Of a stretch of DNA of 64,000 nucleotides, positions 44,151-56,039 are shown in pieces (position 1 is the stretch's first letter; every line of letters begins with the position of its first letter). Below the pieces are notes generated by a model that made no database searches, was not told the DNA's origin, and was given only the letters and a program-made list of their open reading frames with translations. Source of the DNA: Areca catechu. Its lineage: Eukaryota > Streptophyta > Magnoliopsida > Arecales > Arecaceae. The position numbers and the translations under genes were made by a program. The stretch lies in NCBI GenBank assembly GCA_021397845.1, contig CM038044.1, positions 57,449,851 through 57,513,850 of the forward strand, read 5' to 3'.

Positions 44151-44983
44151 TAGTTTATATCATGTACCTTTTGATAATCCACTACTATAAGACTTCAGAC
44201 TAGCAAGATATGACTTGCAGTTCTTCTTCCAGTGTCCTTGCTTATCATAGTGAAAATAGGTTCCATCAGTAAAGGTCTTCTTTGCCTTCTTCACTTCTGG
44301 ATGCTTTTCTTAGGGTTTCACTTTTTCTTTGAACCCTTCTTCATTATTATTTTCTTCTTCCCATCAATTAAAAGAAGATGAGCCTTATCCCCTTTAAAAT
44401 AGCTCTTAGCTATCTTAAGCATGTTAAGCAGCTCAAGTAATAAAAGGTTCAGTTTGTTTATATGATAGTTCATGACAAATTGAGAGAAGGAATCAAGGAG
44501 TGATTGTAGGATCAAGTCTTGATTAAGCTCTCCATCCATAACAAACCCTAATTGACCTAATTAAGTAATTAAGTCAATCATCTTTAGTACATGGACTTGA
44601 ATGGATGAGCCCTTACTCATACGTGCTCAGAACAACTACTTCGATATTTTGTATCGAGCAGCCCCACTTTGCTCTCCATAAAGCTCTTTAAGATTGAGCA
44701 GTATGGATTGAGGTTCCATTTTTTCATGTTGCCTCTACAATTCATTACTCAAAGAGGCCAATATAATATACTTAATAGTTAAATTATCATTCTACCATAT
44801 TTTATATGGGCGCTTTTTTCCTCCAATGTTTCATCTCTGGTTGAATCTGGATCAAGAGAATCGAGGATGTAGGAGACCTTCTCTTGAGTTAAGACAATTC
44901 TCAGGTTCCTTAACTAATCACATAATTAGGACCAGTCAACTTATTGGAATCTAAAATATCACATAATGATAAAATAGAAGCCA
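44151..44983 (-). pseudogene. Gag of minus-strand copia element, decayed
   Basis: The probable start is ATG at 44983 (MASILSLCDILDSNKLTGPN). This resembles the copia gag start at 48915 on the other strand. Conserved pieces follow in several frames (NLRIVLTQ-like, LLDSFSQFVMNYHINKL). Stops are dense. Confidence 0.7.
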
Positions 44984-46039
44984 TAATATTAATCTATATA
45001 AAGAATAATTTATAAGCAGACCACTCAAGATAATATATACAACTAGACAAGGACTTATCAATCTAATTATATCTCCCACTATTTTTCTATGAATACCATA
45101 GCCCTCACCTATGATAAGCAAGAAACCCTAACAGGATTTCTTTAGTGGGGTTGAGATCCCAATTCCTCATAAATGCCTTGTGATACACAACAATATTTAT
45201 GAGTTCAAGAGTAGAAAATTTTCTTTTCCAATTGTAATCCATGCAACTCTCAACATGATAGCTACCTTTGAGACACTTATAGCCTTGTGTTATATAATAA
45301 CCTATAATGTCTTAGTTTAGTTAGACCCTTTATTTTTATATAATCATGTTTGAATAATATTTCCATTATGTTACATAATAAAGCAACCCCATCAATCATG
45401 CTATAAAGCATTAGATGCACTAAGATAAATTTCACATTAAACCCTGGAGTAGGCCTTGTGTTACATAACAAACTTATCATAAATTTTGACATGAATTTGG
45501 CTTAGCATGAAGGAAGATAATTAGTAGTATTTTAATCAATTAGAATTTTCTAATTCAAGGTCTAAATCAATTAAATTGGTCAGGTAAGTGGGAGAGAGGT
45601 GGGAAGCCAAAAATCTGGCCAGGTAAGCAAGGGATCCAATTAAAAACTACATTCTTTTTACCTTCCCAAAATCATCTTTCTAGATACTAATTGATCAATC
45701 AAACCCTAAATGGATTTGCACTACGATTTTATAATACTATAACTAAATATAATTTTTAAAGAGGGCTTTCATGGTCTCATGCACATCCTAATACTATAAA
45801 CTATCTAACAGGCATATTATACCACAATATCATATGTATTAAGTGTGTCATCATTCTAGGACAACCATAAGGATAACCTTATTTCAGAATGATGACTGAA
45901 TAATCTAAACATCTCTATATTGATTAGGATTTAAGTGAAACACCTAATTAGTGGCATACATCAACAAACATATGCTACAACTATCATTCTAGATATCATT
46001 CAAACATATAATTGACTATTAATTGAATAAATCAATGTT
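44984..46039 (-). other. Leader of minus-strand copia element
   Basis: About 1 kb of non-coding, AT-rich sequence between the gag start and the PBS at 46040-46051. The segment at 45170-45500 repeats a loose pattern ending in 'gttatataataacctataa' and 'gttacataataaa' (45290-45480). Confidence 0.45.
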
Positions 46040-46051
46040 GCTTTGATACCA
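46040..46051 (-). other. Primer binding site
   Basis: The minus strand reads TGGTATCAAAGC, an initiator Met-tRNA PBS (one change), adjoining the LTR at 46053. Confidence 0.8.
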
Positions 46052-46052
46052 C

Positions 46053-48447
46053 CATTGGGTTATGGTTGCATAGTGGAAGACCAGATTTTTCAAAATTTTT
46101 AAACCTTGAAACCTTAGTCAACCAAAATCCTAGACTCAGGATCCCTTGATTATATCAATAAACAAGGCAATATATTAGGATATAGAGAATATCTATGACG
46201 TTAATATCTTTTGTTCCACTAGGTACACAAGTATATGCCCTATAGAGGTGATCCACATAGGAACTAGATCAAAGAAGCACTCTTATTTCTTGCTTCCTTG
46301 ATTAAAAACTACTCCCGGTAGCCTTTCTTCCTTCGGTAGCTTTTCTTCCCTTCTAGGACCTTTTTCCTTTCAAAGAGTACTTTACAGTCTCTTAAAAATT
46401 TCTCTTACTATCCTATTATCCTTTTTAATTTTCTTCCAAAGCCTTTGTCTTAAAATCGCATACTTGTCTTAAAATAAAAGATTTATCTTAACAAGGGAAG
46501 GAAAAGAGTTGTCAGGACAAACTTTGGATAATCTGACTTCAATTAAAGTCTTTAAATAGTTAGAGAAGAGGTGCTTAAAGAACTCTTCTATCTATTCTTA
46601 ATCTAATATTTAATATATCAGATAAGACCCTTCAAATAGGAGTCTCTAGGCAAAAAGATGCTAAATGAAACCGTAAACATATAGTGTTTTACAAATATTT
46701 TGTACCAAGAGTTGCTTATCATAACTCTTCGAGAAATATTTAATAATTAGCCTTTAATTTATAAACTAAAGACTTGGTCCAACATCCCAATAGGTGTATA
46801 AACTAGGGAGGCTTATCTAAAAAAGGTGATTGATAAGCAGAAGGACTCTAGTCCATCCCATGCTCCATATTTACCAAGAATCGCATCCTTTCGTGTGCCC
46901 ACATGAATTCATGCCCATAATTTCTCTATTTGACTGATCACATATAATCTAAATGGGAATGGATGAGAGAGGATAGGGGCTAAGGTTTATCAAAAAAAAG
47001 TGATTTATTTACAGAAGGAATCTTGATCCTTCTACACCCCTTATTTTGTGCACATGCTAAAATTGGCACCTAGAGTCCCAAGACCTTGGGACTCTTGGTT
47101 TAAGATATGGATAAGGGCTATAAAATTAAGATAAATCCTAATTTTGGATACCCCACCTAAGGTTCAACTCAATTTAAATTCTATTCAAATTAGTTAGCCT
47201 AAATAGTAAGTATTTAAATCCAATCTAATTAGGTTAGGAGTTAGGCTAGCCGACATATGCTAGTACATTAATTAGCTAGCCAATTAGGATCCTATAACCC
47301 TAATAAAAATATAAATGACTTCCTTGATGAATTTCTTAATGTGTGTGACTCTTTGGCTCCTTATCTAGCCAGCAATAGATTTAAGTTTATGTCATTTAGT
47401 TTGATTAAAAAATAACTAATCGAATTAAGTCAAATCGAGCTAACCCTAGCTATCAATTTGAACCATCTTTCAAATTGACTCATGAATTCAATCAATTTAA
47501 TTCATGAAAACCTACAAGATATGATAACATCTAGCAACATGTCATGCCTACCTAGAAGATGAGAAATTTGATAGAAATTATCAAAATATCCTTCAATGGC
47601 AAGTTATCGTATAATTCAATCCTTCGATCTTTCTTTATCTCGAATAAGTGATGGATATGAAAAATTATCAAACCCTTATATTTTATTCATTCGAATTTCA
47701 AATCACTAATGAAGACTTGATCAATGAAAGATAAGAAACCTTTTTTTAATTTTATCTTTGCTTTGATCAAAGACTTCCTGAGTTATCATTTGATGAGATT
47801 ACATTAGATAAATACTCCTCTTACTAGGAGTGATCGATTCTTTGTTGATCTACTCATAACCTTCATACATAATTCACCATATCCATCTCTTGTACATGAC
47901 TAAGTCATGAATGAGTATTAACCAAAACATGGATTCATGTATACAAGATACCATGGTGATCTCAGGTTTAAGGATCACTTGCATAACTCCCACTAAGAAA
48001 TACCTTTTGATAAGTAAGACTTCCATAAGATGATCTCATGATGGATCAATTCAGTGAACTCATCCCTGATGAGCACCCATATCCTTGTATTAGTGTCTGT
48101 ACATAAGTAGTCATGAGACCAACTACTCTCTTTATTGAGCATACATAGGATGTGCCAGTCTTTCTAGAAACATCGATCCCTAACTTGATCCTTTGATTAT
48201 GAATATTCTAGATTAGAGTTTATAAGATCTTAAGTCTCACTGTTATGAACTTCATCATAACACTAAATCCATTATCTTAATCTATGGAGTTCATCATAAT
48301 CTTAAAATAATAAAGTATAAGATGCAGCATATGATGAAACAAAATATCTTTTATTAATATAATATCATACATGAGTCAAAATATTTTATAGAAATATCAA
48401 TGTTATATAAAAAATATGATTAACTTTTAGGGCACTATTCTTTCACA
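46053..48447 (-). mobile_element. 5' LTR of minus-strand copia element (family B)
   Basis: The PBS side starts CATTGGG (the usual TGTTGGG with the terminal TG mutated). The outer edge is TGTGAAAG at 48447, followed (minus strand) by GTGCCCTAAAAGTTAATCA. Only weak similarity to family A LTRs is seen (shared 'gtgtatcctagaagctaat'-type start and order), so it may not be the partner of LTR A2. No genes inside. Confidence 0.65.
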
Positions 48448-48914
48448 AAGACCTGGTACTCATTTGGCTATTAAAATTATCATTCATATTATGATGATTC
48501 AGGTGTGACTCTGTTAATGGTGATTAGGTGGGCCGAGCCACACTCAAGCATGGTTATTCCTTAATAAGAATACTAAATTCTATCATGTTAATGGTTGGGT
48601 CTAACCAAGACTTTCAATGGAGGTGCCACATGCTTACTGAAGAGGTGTTTGGGATAAAATTAAATACTAGAATTTGTTTGAAGAAATAATTGATTGAGAA
48701 CCTACCTTTAGATCTACATGGATTGGTCAAGCCATGCTCGGGCTCATGTGTAGTCTATAGGATTCTAGTACCTACTAAAAAATTAATGTAATTCCTTGAA
48801 TTGGAGGTTGAGACTACCAATTTGAATAAAGGAGTACCTTTAGACTAAAACCCAAGTCTTTAGGATTAAATGATTCATGTATTAATAGGTCTTATTCTCT
48901 TTTTTGGGTTAAAA
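48448..48914 (+). other. Leader of a plus-strand copia element
   Basis: Non-coding; it contains GGTTGGGTCTAACCAAGAC, also seen in inverted orientation near 8220. It precedes a gag-like frame. The matching 5' LTR is missing; LTR B, in the opposite orientation, abuts it. Confidence 0.5.
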
Positions 48915-49700
48915 ATGACCAATACATTGTTGCTTTGTTCATTATTGGATAATAAAATGTTGACAAGATCTAATTTCAATAATTGGTATCGAAAGTTAAA
49001 AAGAGTCCTGGATCACAAACCGATCTTGTACATGCTGATAGATCCGGTACATGAGGAGCTCGCTCCTAATGCCCGAGGTTTAGTCTGAGATGCTTACTAG
49101 AAGTGGCTCAATGACTGAACTACAGTCTAATACATTATGTGGGCATCCATGAATGATGAACTTAATCAAAATTTGAGGATGCTTAGCCACGGGATATGCT
49201 TTAAGTATTGAAAGAATCCTTTGGCACTCTCAATGATGTTGAAAGGTACAAAATATCTTATACCATCTTTAATACAAGGATGAAAAAAGGGGCATCGATC
49301 ACTGAGCATGTATTGTACATGATCAAATTAATGAAGCGCCTGAGCAAACTTGGCTTTTTCCTATATGAATAGCTGGAGAAGGATGCAATTCTGAATTCCC
49401 TATTAAAGTCCTACCTTGACTTCCTTAGTTATTATGGAATGACTAAGCTTGCAGTATGCTACCACGATCTACTAGGATTGCTGCAGACTTATGGAAGGAT
49501 CATTAGCTCTACAAGGGGTCAGTGAATCTAGTGGGAGGATCTACTTTGATAGGGCATCATCCCTTTAAAAAAGGGAAAAAGAAAAACAAGAAGAAGGTGT
49601 AATGTGCTTAGCCAAGTTAGACCAAGAAGTCCAAGTTCGACCAATGTCAAGCAGAGTGCTTCTTCTATAAAAGCAGGGATACTGAAAGAGTTGTCCTCTT
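48915..49700 (+). pseudogene. Gag of plus-strand copia element, decayed
   Basis: It starts near ATG 48915 (MTNTLLLCSLLDNKMLTRSN), followed by FNNWYRKLKRVLDHKP and, in other frames, ITEHVLYMIKLMKRLSKLGF and a degenerate zinc-knuckle region (ECFFYKSRDTE, near 49640-49670). This is the gag-polypeptide type of plant copia elements. Frame breaks about every 100-200 bp. Confidence 0.75.
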
Positions 49701-51535
49701 TACATTGCCTCACTAGACCCAAACAAGCCAAGAAAGAAGAAGAATCAATAAGGGATTGTTGGACAAGGTACTTATATAATAACATCTTGTAACTTCTCTA
49801 TTTATGATACTACTACCTGGGTATTGGATGCCAGAAGCCCTATTAACATTCAATTTATTGCAGGGACTTTAGGTTAGTAGAATATTTAAAGATGGTGAGA
49901 AATTTTTGAATGTTAGAGATGGAGGAGCAATCCTAGTTTTGGCTTTAGGGGTTGTCAAACTTGTCTTCAATGAAAATATCATTGTTTGAATGATTATTAT
50001 TATTGTCCTAGTTTTATGATGAATGTAATCTTTGTAGGCCTTTTAACTGAGAATGGTTTTTATTTATCAATAAACGGTGATTATTATGATATCATTTCAA
50101 ATGGTGTTACTGTAATGCATGGATATTGAAAAATGATATTTATATTTTATCATAGCCTGTTAATGTAGTGTACATGTCTAGCAAATGTTCTAGATTAGAG
50201 AATGTGTCTAATATTTATCTTTAGCACTATAGGCTAGGTCATATTAACAAGAATAGGATAAACATGTTGATTAAAGTGGGCTTTCTTAAGTTTAATAATT
50301 TTAAATCATTGCCGACCTGTAAATCCTTTCTTCTTGGTAAGATTACTAAGTCACCTTTTACTAGAAAATATGAAAGAGCCATGAGATTCTGAGTCTAGAA
50401 CATAGTGATGTATGTGGATCCATGAACACTTCAGCCATGGATGGATATCACTATTTTATCATATTCATAGATAACCTATCAAGGTATGGGTACATCTACC
50501 TTATGAAGTATAAGTCTGAATTATTTAAAATGTTCAAATGATTCCATAATGAAGTAAAAAAATAGACTTAGAAGAGTATTAGAACTCTTCAACTTGATCG
50601 AGGAGGTGAATACCTCACCAGTAAGTTTTTAGCATATTTAGAAGAGAATGAGATTCTCTCATAATAGGCACCTCATAGGAGACCTCAATATAATGGAGTG
50701 TTTGAAAGGAGGAATCGAACCTTGTTAGACATGGATCAATCCATGATGGGATTTACAAGTATACCGATCTCCTTTTAGGGATATAGACTTGAATTAGCTT
50801 ACTACATTCTAAATTGAGTTCCCAGCAAGTCTATAAACAAAACACCAATTGAGATATGGTTAGGGTGTATGTCGGGGCTCTCATACCTCGGGTCTAGGGA
50901 TGTCTGGCTTTTGTCAAATATTTAAAAATGGACAAGCTCAGACCTAGGTCTAACAAGTATTTTTTTATAGGATACCCAAAAGGGACTAAGGTATATTTCT
51001 TTTACTATACTAATGAACAAAAGGTGTTCGTCAGTAATAAAAAAGTCTTTTTGAAAAAGGAGTTCCTTGAAAAAGGAATTGATGCCACTAAGGTTGAACT
51101 TGAAAAAGTTTAGCAGGTAGAAGAACCGACACCATAAACTAAATCATAGAGCCGAATTTGATTGGATCAAAATCGAAGCCTATTATAGATGCACCATTAA
51201 GGAGATCTGGTAGAGTACCACATCAACCGAATAGATACTATAGTTTCTTGATCTACAATGATGATCCTATTGAACTAGATGAGAATTACAAGGATCTGAT
51301 CTTCTATATGGATGCAATGTAGAGTGTCGACTCTAATAAATGGCTTAAAGCCATGAAATCTAAAATGGAGTTCTTGAAAGTCAATGATGTATGGATACTC
51401 ATTGACCCACCTGAAGGGATAAAATCTATAGGGTATAGTAGATGTTCAAAAAAAGGGGGCATAGATGGAAAGGTGGAGATCTATAAAGCCCGTTTGCTTG
51501 TCAAGGAATATCATCAGCATTATGGTATTGACTAT
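49701..51535 (+). pseudogene. Protease, integrase and start of RT of plus-strand copia element
   Basis: Order: protease remnant WVLDARSPINI (near 49820; the active-site triad Asp-Thr/Ser-Gly is now Asp-Ala-Arg); integrase zinc part YRLGHINKNRINMLIKVGFL (50230-50290); core remnants LDRGGEYLTSKFL-like (50590-50630); integrase C-terminal LRPRSNKYFFIGYPKGTKVYF (50931-51000); RT start MKSKMEFLKVNDVWILIDPP (51353) and KEYHQHYGIDY at 51535, where the Tat element is inserted. RT continues at 63284. Confidence 0.85.
51531..51535. repeat. Target-site duplication ACTAT (left copy)
   Basis: ACTAT just before the LTR start TG at 51536. The second copy is at 63284-63288. In both places it is part of the same copia RT codons (GIDY/YDET). 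Confidence 0.95.
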
Positions 51536-52746
51536 TGTTGCCACTCGGATCATCGTGGCCCGTAGCTGCTGGCGGTGTTGATGGTCACCCGTCCGTCTCT
51601 TCAGGATGACTACGGTGCCTTTGGACCTGGAAGAAACAATGTCAGTGACCTGGGCCAGGGATTCCGGCGGGGGCGCTCCGACGGTCAAGTCAGTGATGAT
51701 CCAGGGGAACAGATCCTCCTGGTCGAGCCCCTCGGGATGTGCTCCATGCTAGGAGGAGTGAGTGTAATGAGAATGGAAGTGAGAGTAGGCTGGGAGAGGT
51801 GATGGCCGAGGTGGAAGAATCCTCTTGTGTGGCCCTTCTCCCTTGTTCCTTTTCTTGCTTTGGTTGCCTACTTTTGGCTTACTCTGGCTGAGTTTTTACT
51901 CTAACTTGCCTCGGGATATCCCCATGTCATCCGACATGTGCGATAAGGTATCATGCCATTGATGAGACGCCTCTCCTGTCAGATAGCCGGGGAAGCTTCC
52001 ATGCGCTCTGACCTTCCCTCTGCTTGCCCCTTTCCTAGAAGCCTAGCAGGACCTCGATCGGTGGGCCGCCGCCCTCGGAACTCGCACTCTCTGGATGGGT
52101 CTTTTCCTTGGTGGTATGGTAGGTTGGTGGAGAGTATGGAACCTTGATGTGAGTTCCTTCCCTTCTGGTGTGAGTGACAGCCGTGGGTATTAATTGCGGC
52201 ATGGTGGGCGCTACTGTACGACCCTCGGGAGGCCCACCGTCGTCCTTGGAGAGGAGGCGCCGCTTCCTTGGTGGTTGGTCCCTCTGCCTGAGCTGGGGAT
52301 CGAGTTGGAAAGGTGGGGCCCAACTCCGAGGGGCTCGCCTCGAGGCAGCTCAGCTGGGCAGAGGAGGGTTGAGCTCGACTCTGGACCAGCGGAACTCGGC
52401 TTCGAGTTAGCTCAACCTGATGGAGGTGGGCGGGGCACCACCCAGCCCAAAGGATCTGACCTCGAAGGAGCTCCTCGTGGTGGAGGAGACTTGAGCTTGA
52501 CTCCTGACCATGGGGCCCGATCCTAAGGGGTTCGCCTTGGGTGGGGACTTATACTCGGCTCCGGCCTAGGCATCCTGACCCAGCGGTCACCGACCTGGCG
52601 AGGACGGAGCTCAACTTTGGCGAGCGACCCCGTTGCTCTGGAGGAGCTCAGCCCGGCGAAGGGGCCCATGTTGAAAACCCAGCGTGGCATCTGATGGGGA
52701 CTCCACGTCAGTTTGCCCACCCCACATCAGTGATCTAGCCACATCA
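51536..52746 (-). mobile_element. 3' LTR of Tat-type Ty3/gypsy element 3
   Basis: 1211 bp, TGTTGCCACTCGG ... AGCCACATCA. It is homologous over its length to 62118-63283 (1166 bp), with mostly transition differences and an indel of about 20 bp near 51890 plus others. Orientation is minus because pol is on the minus strand and the polypurine tract lies at 52747. Frames inside LTRs are chance. Confidence 0.93.
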
Positions 52747-52764
52747 TTTGCCCCCCACTCCCGA
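52747..52764 (-). other. Polypurine tract of element 3
   Basis: On the minus strand GGGAGTGGGGGGCAAA ends exactly at the 3' LTR start TGATGTGG. It primes plus-strand DNA synthesis. Confidence 0.85.
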
Positions 52765-53164
52765 GGCCCATTGGCGCACGGCACTCAGGGCGAAGGGAGT
52801 AATTACGGTGCTGACATGGAAAGGCGAAGAGATCCGATGTAATAATGATTGATATCGGTGGTGCTTCGCACGGCAGTCCTTCGAGCCTGTGCGGGGGTGC
52901 CACGCGCCACGTCTGGGAAGCAGTTATGGCCGGCATGGAAGTCAGAGCGGCCACGGTCGGATTGAGGCGCTGGCCTCGTCGATCGGCGATACATGGCGAG
53001 CATCTCTTGGGAGAGCCATAACGGTACAGCCGGGCATAGGTTGCCTCGAAAAGAAAGGTAAGTTTTCCGAGACTTACTTTCTTTCAAATCTTTCACTCTC
53101 GACGTCGTACAAAGGTTCCCCTTTCCTTCTTCCCTGACCGTTTTCATCCTCCCGGACTCTTAGC
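52765..53164 (+). promoter_or_regulatory. Upstream region of accessory copy 5
   Basis: 400 bp without a gene between the polypurine tract and copy 5. GGGCATAGGTTGCC (about 53033) could be a decayed form of the TAAATAGG box of copies 1 and 4, but this is weak. A CCACGCGCCACGT stretch lies near 52900. Confidence 0.3.
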
Positions 53165-54110
53165 ATGTTGGTTCCTTCTTCCTCTCCCTCCTTGTCGACT
53201 AGGGGTCATCTTAGGTCTTCCTTCGTCTTTTTCTCCTTCCTCCATGGACTGTTTTGGCCCGAACTTCTGTCCTTCCTGCCAAGCCGAGGCTGGACCTTCC
53301 CAACCGAGAACTCCTTCCTCCAACGAGGAAAGGGAGGCGGCGCGCTATGAGTTCAATAGGAGGCCTTCTTATGGTCCCGTAGCCATTAGGGAACCCGGGT
53401 CCGCTTGCCCACCTCGCTTGTCTCTTCTTCCTGCTTTCGCTCCTGCTCCTGCTCCTGCTCCCGAACCTTCTCGGTCAATAGGTCCTGGAGGATTTCTTCG
53501 ATGATCACCGTCAAGGATCTCGCGACCATCTAGGGTACTTACGACATCCCCGACTCCATCCATCTTTCTGTTCCTCGTCCGGGGGAGCGGGTCATTTCTA
53601 GTGGCCCTCGTCGGATCGCCTTCTATGAGTAGACCTTCACCGGGGGCCTCCGATTTCCTGTCCATCCCTTTTTCCTTTCTTTTCTAGCCAACTATTGTCT
53701 TGTTCCCGCTCAGTTGGTTCCGAACGCCATCAGAACTATCTTTTGTTTCATCGTTCTGTGTCACTTCCATGGGGTCGTCACCAGTTTTTCTCTGTTTAGG
53801 GCCTTCTTCATCCTGAAATGCCACCCTACCGAAGAGGGGTGGTGGTCTCTTTCTTCCCACCCTCGGGGCATTAGATTCGAGCTCCCCTCTTCCATCAAGG
53901 GATGGAAGAGTAGGTATTTTTTTGCCTCGATCAAAGGGATCGACTGGGTTTGGAGCAACCCAGATCGGTCTCCCAACCGGAACTCCTTCGTCGAAGCAGC
54001 TGACCTCGACTTGTACGAGCTAGTCAGATCGGCCGAGATCCCTTCGCTTGAGGTCCTGCTATTGGAGTGGAATCTTCATGAGGCCGGGATCAGCTCGACG
54101 CAGGAGTCGG

Positions 54111-54229
54111 GTGAGTTCAACTTGGCCACCCCTTCCCTTTCTTTTTTATTTCTTTTATTTTTTCTCTTCTTCTTCTTTTCTTTTTTTTTTTCTTTTAACT
54201 TGGGGTTAACTGTGTCTTCTTTGGTGCAG
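54111..54229 (+). other. Predicted 119-bp intron 1 in accessory copy 5
   Basis: GAGTCGG|GTGAGT at 54111; a long T/C-rich tract (54140-54200) and TTTGGTGCAG at 54229. Removal joins TQESG to MKFSMDELL in frame. The polypyrimidine tract is textbook. Confidence 0.85.
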
Positions 54230-54826
54230 GCATGAAGTTCTCCATGGATGAGCTGCTCTCATTCTCCAAGGAACGAGAGCAGGTAGCTGAGGCCGGCGAG
54301 CCTGCTTCAAAGAAGGCTAGTGCAGATGACGGTGCAAGGCCAGTGTAGGCTGGGTCAGATGCGTCGATTCTCAAACGGAGGTGGAAGAGGGTAGCTGAGC
54401 CCATCTCGGAGCCTCTAAAGTAGCATGACCCGGCCTCAATGCCTGATCCCGAGGTGGTTGTTCGGGCTAGGTCGACTGCTGCTGCTGTAAGGGTGGCAGC
54501 CCCCCCCTCTGGAGGTCATCGAAGTTGAGGAGGACGGGGAGCCAAGGGAAGCGAGGCCGGCGCCCTCGGTGCGGTCCGAAGTGATGCCGAGCTTGTAACT
54601 AACATTGAAGGCATCCTTTGCCACTAAAGGGTTCAAGTCAGCGAAGAAGAAGGATAGGGACTACCGTCGAGTCCCTTTTAGGTTAGGGCCCAACATCTCC
54701 CTGATAAAAGAGCCAAGCCTCGCCGAGCAGATGATGGACTTCTCAGTCCAGTCTTGCGACCGGCGGGAAGGGAGCGGGAGACTCCTTGGTGACATCATCA
54801 GCTCGTCTTTCGCCAACCTTTATGCC

Positions 54827-54902
54827 GTAAGTTCCTCCTCACCCATCTCTATTATTCGTAACTTTCTTTGGCATCATAGCTGATAGGCTTTCTTTGATGC
54901 AG
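54827..54902 (+). other. Predicted 76-bp intron 2 in accessory copy 5
   Basis: TATGCC|GTAAGTTCC at 54827 and CTTTGATGCAG at 54902. Removal joins ANLYA to QGRESILIQDF. Same place relative to the coiled coil as in copies 2, 3 and 4. Confidence 0.85.
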
Positions 54903-55839
54903 CAAGGCAGGGAATCGATCCTCATCCAGGACTTCTGCCATAACTAGGCCAAGCAGGACAAGGAGTGGCAGGCGAAGCTCGAGTCCCTGAGGACCAAGGC
55001 GGGTCAAAAGGACGAGGAGACCCGAGAGGCTAACTTGAAGGTTAAGAGCCTCACAGCTGAGGTCGTCGATGCCGCAAGGATCAGGAAGGAACTCGAGGGA
55101 GAGCTTGAGTCAACGAGGACCCGGTTGAAGGAGCTCCGGGCCGAGTCAGAGGTGGCAAGGGAAAGGGCCACCTCTGCCGAGAAGAAGGTAGCAGCCACCG
55201 AGAAGAGGGCCACAGAGACAGAGGAGAAGGATATCGTCTTCTCCTATTCCACTGAGACTGCCGAGAAGGGGATGGCGGTGGCGATCCGCCATGCCGAGCA
55301 TGCGGGAGAACAGCTGGCCGAGGCAAAGCACCGAGCGAAGGCCACAAGGAAAGAGGCCATCGATGCAGTGGCCAATTTCAAGGCCTCCCATGAATACATA
55401 AAAGATTTCAAGGAGGCAGCGATGGACTCCTTTGCCATGGGGTTCGCTTACTGCTGCTCCCAACTATGGGGGATTCTTTCCAAGGAGCGATTGGCTGCGC
55501 TTCGGACCCCCGGTAAGAAAGCTCCAACTCCAGCGCTAGCTATAGTGGAGCAGGGAGTCGCTCCAGTCGGCCCCCTCCTAGAGGTGGCCTCATTAGCACC
55601 GGGCCACATCGAGCCGACCTCAGCAGCAACAACAGCTGAACCAAGGCCACGAGCAGAGGCGGCTGAGCTAGCCCCGGTGGCACCAGTAGTTGAACAAGCC
55701 CCCTCGATGAAGGCCGCCCAAGAGGGTGCCCCCGCAGTAGAGGCGGAGGAGGGGGAAGCCACAGTCGTGCACCACCCAAGGAAGGAGCTGGCATAGTAGA
55801 GTAGGATACCCTAAAAAAACTTTTCCTTTTTGTTGGACT

Positions 55840-55905
55840 GGGCTGCCTGGCTTGTCAGGGCCCGGGATATAGTGTAATATTTTTTCAAGTAATGAAAAAT
55901 TGTTC
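55840..55905 (+). terminator. Hairpin and poly(A)-type region after accessory copy 5
   Basis: GGGC-TG-CCTG (55840-55849), loop GCTTGT, CAGG-GCCC (55856-55863) forms a stem 44 bp past the stop. AATGAAAAATTG follows near 55890, similar to AATGAAAA after copy 4. Together they suggest a gene 3' end on the plus strand. Confidence 0.5.
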
Positions 55906-56039
55906 AGTTAGTATGACCCTTTCTTTCTTTTATGGTGTGAAAGCTTTCTCCCCTCCCTTCTTCTTCTCTCTTTTCTTTCTTTTAGTGTGGGTAGGTTGGA
56001 CAAGGGAGCTCCATCTTGCATGGGCTCGAGTCTCACAGT

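Larger units (their letters stand above)
53165..55796 (+). pseudogene. Accessory gene copy 5: gypsy-type transposon domain plus coiled coil (antisense to element 3)
   Basis: Parts in order on the plus strand: a proline/alanine-rich start (PAPAPAPEPS, near 53440-53480); the ~200-residue domain (MITVKDLATI at 53501; FPVHPFFLSFLANYCLVPAQL; VPNAIRTIFCFIVLCHFHG; IDWVWSNPDRSPNRNSF); intron 1 (54111-54229); MKFSMDELLSFSKERE; a linker; EQMMDFSVQ...SSSFANLYA; intron 2 (54827-54902); a long coiled coil (55020-55400) with FKASHEYIKDFKEAAMDSF; and a Pro/Ala-rich tail to the TAG at 55794. Internal stops are mostly TAG. Best preserved copy. The domain is seen only in plant transposon-associated proteins; its action is unknown. 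Confidence 0.85.
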
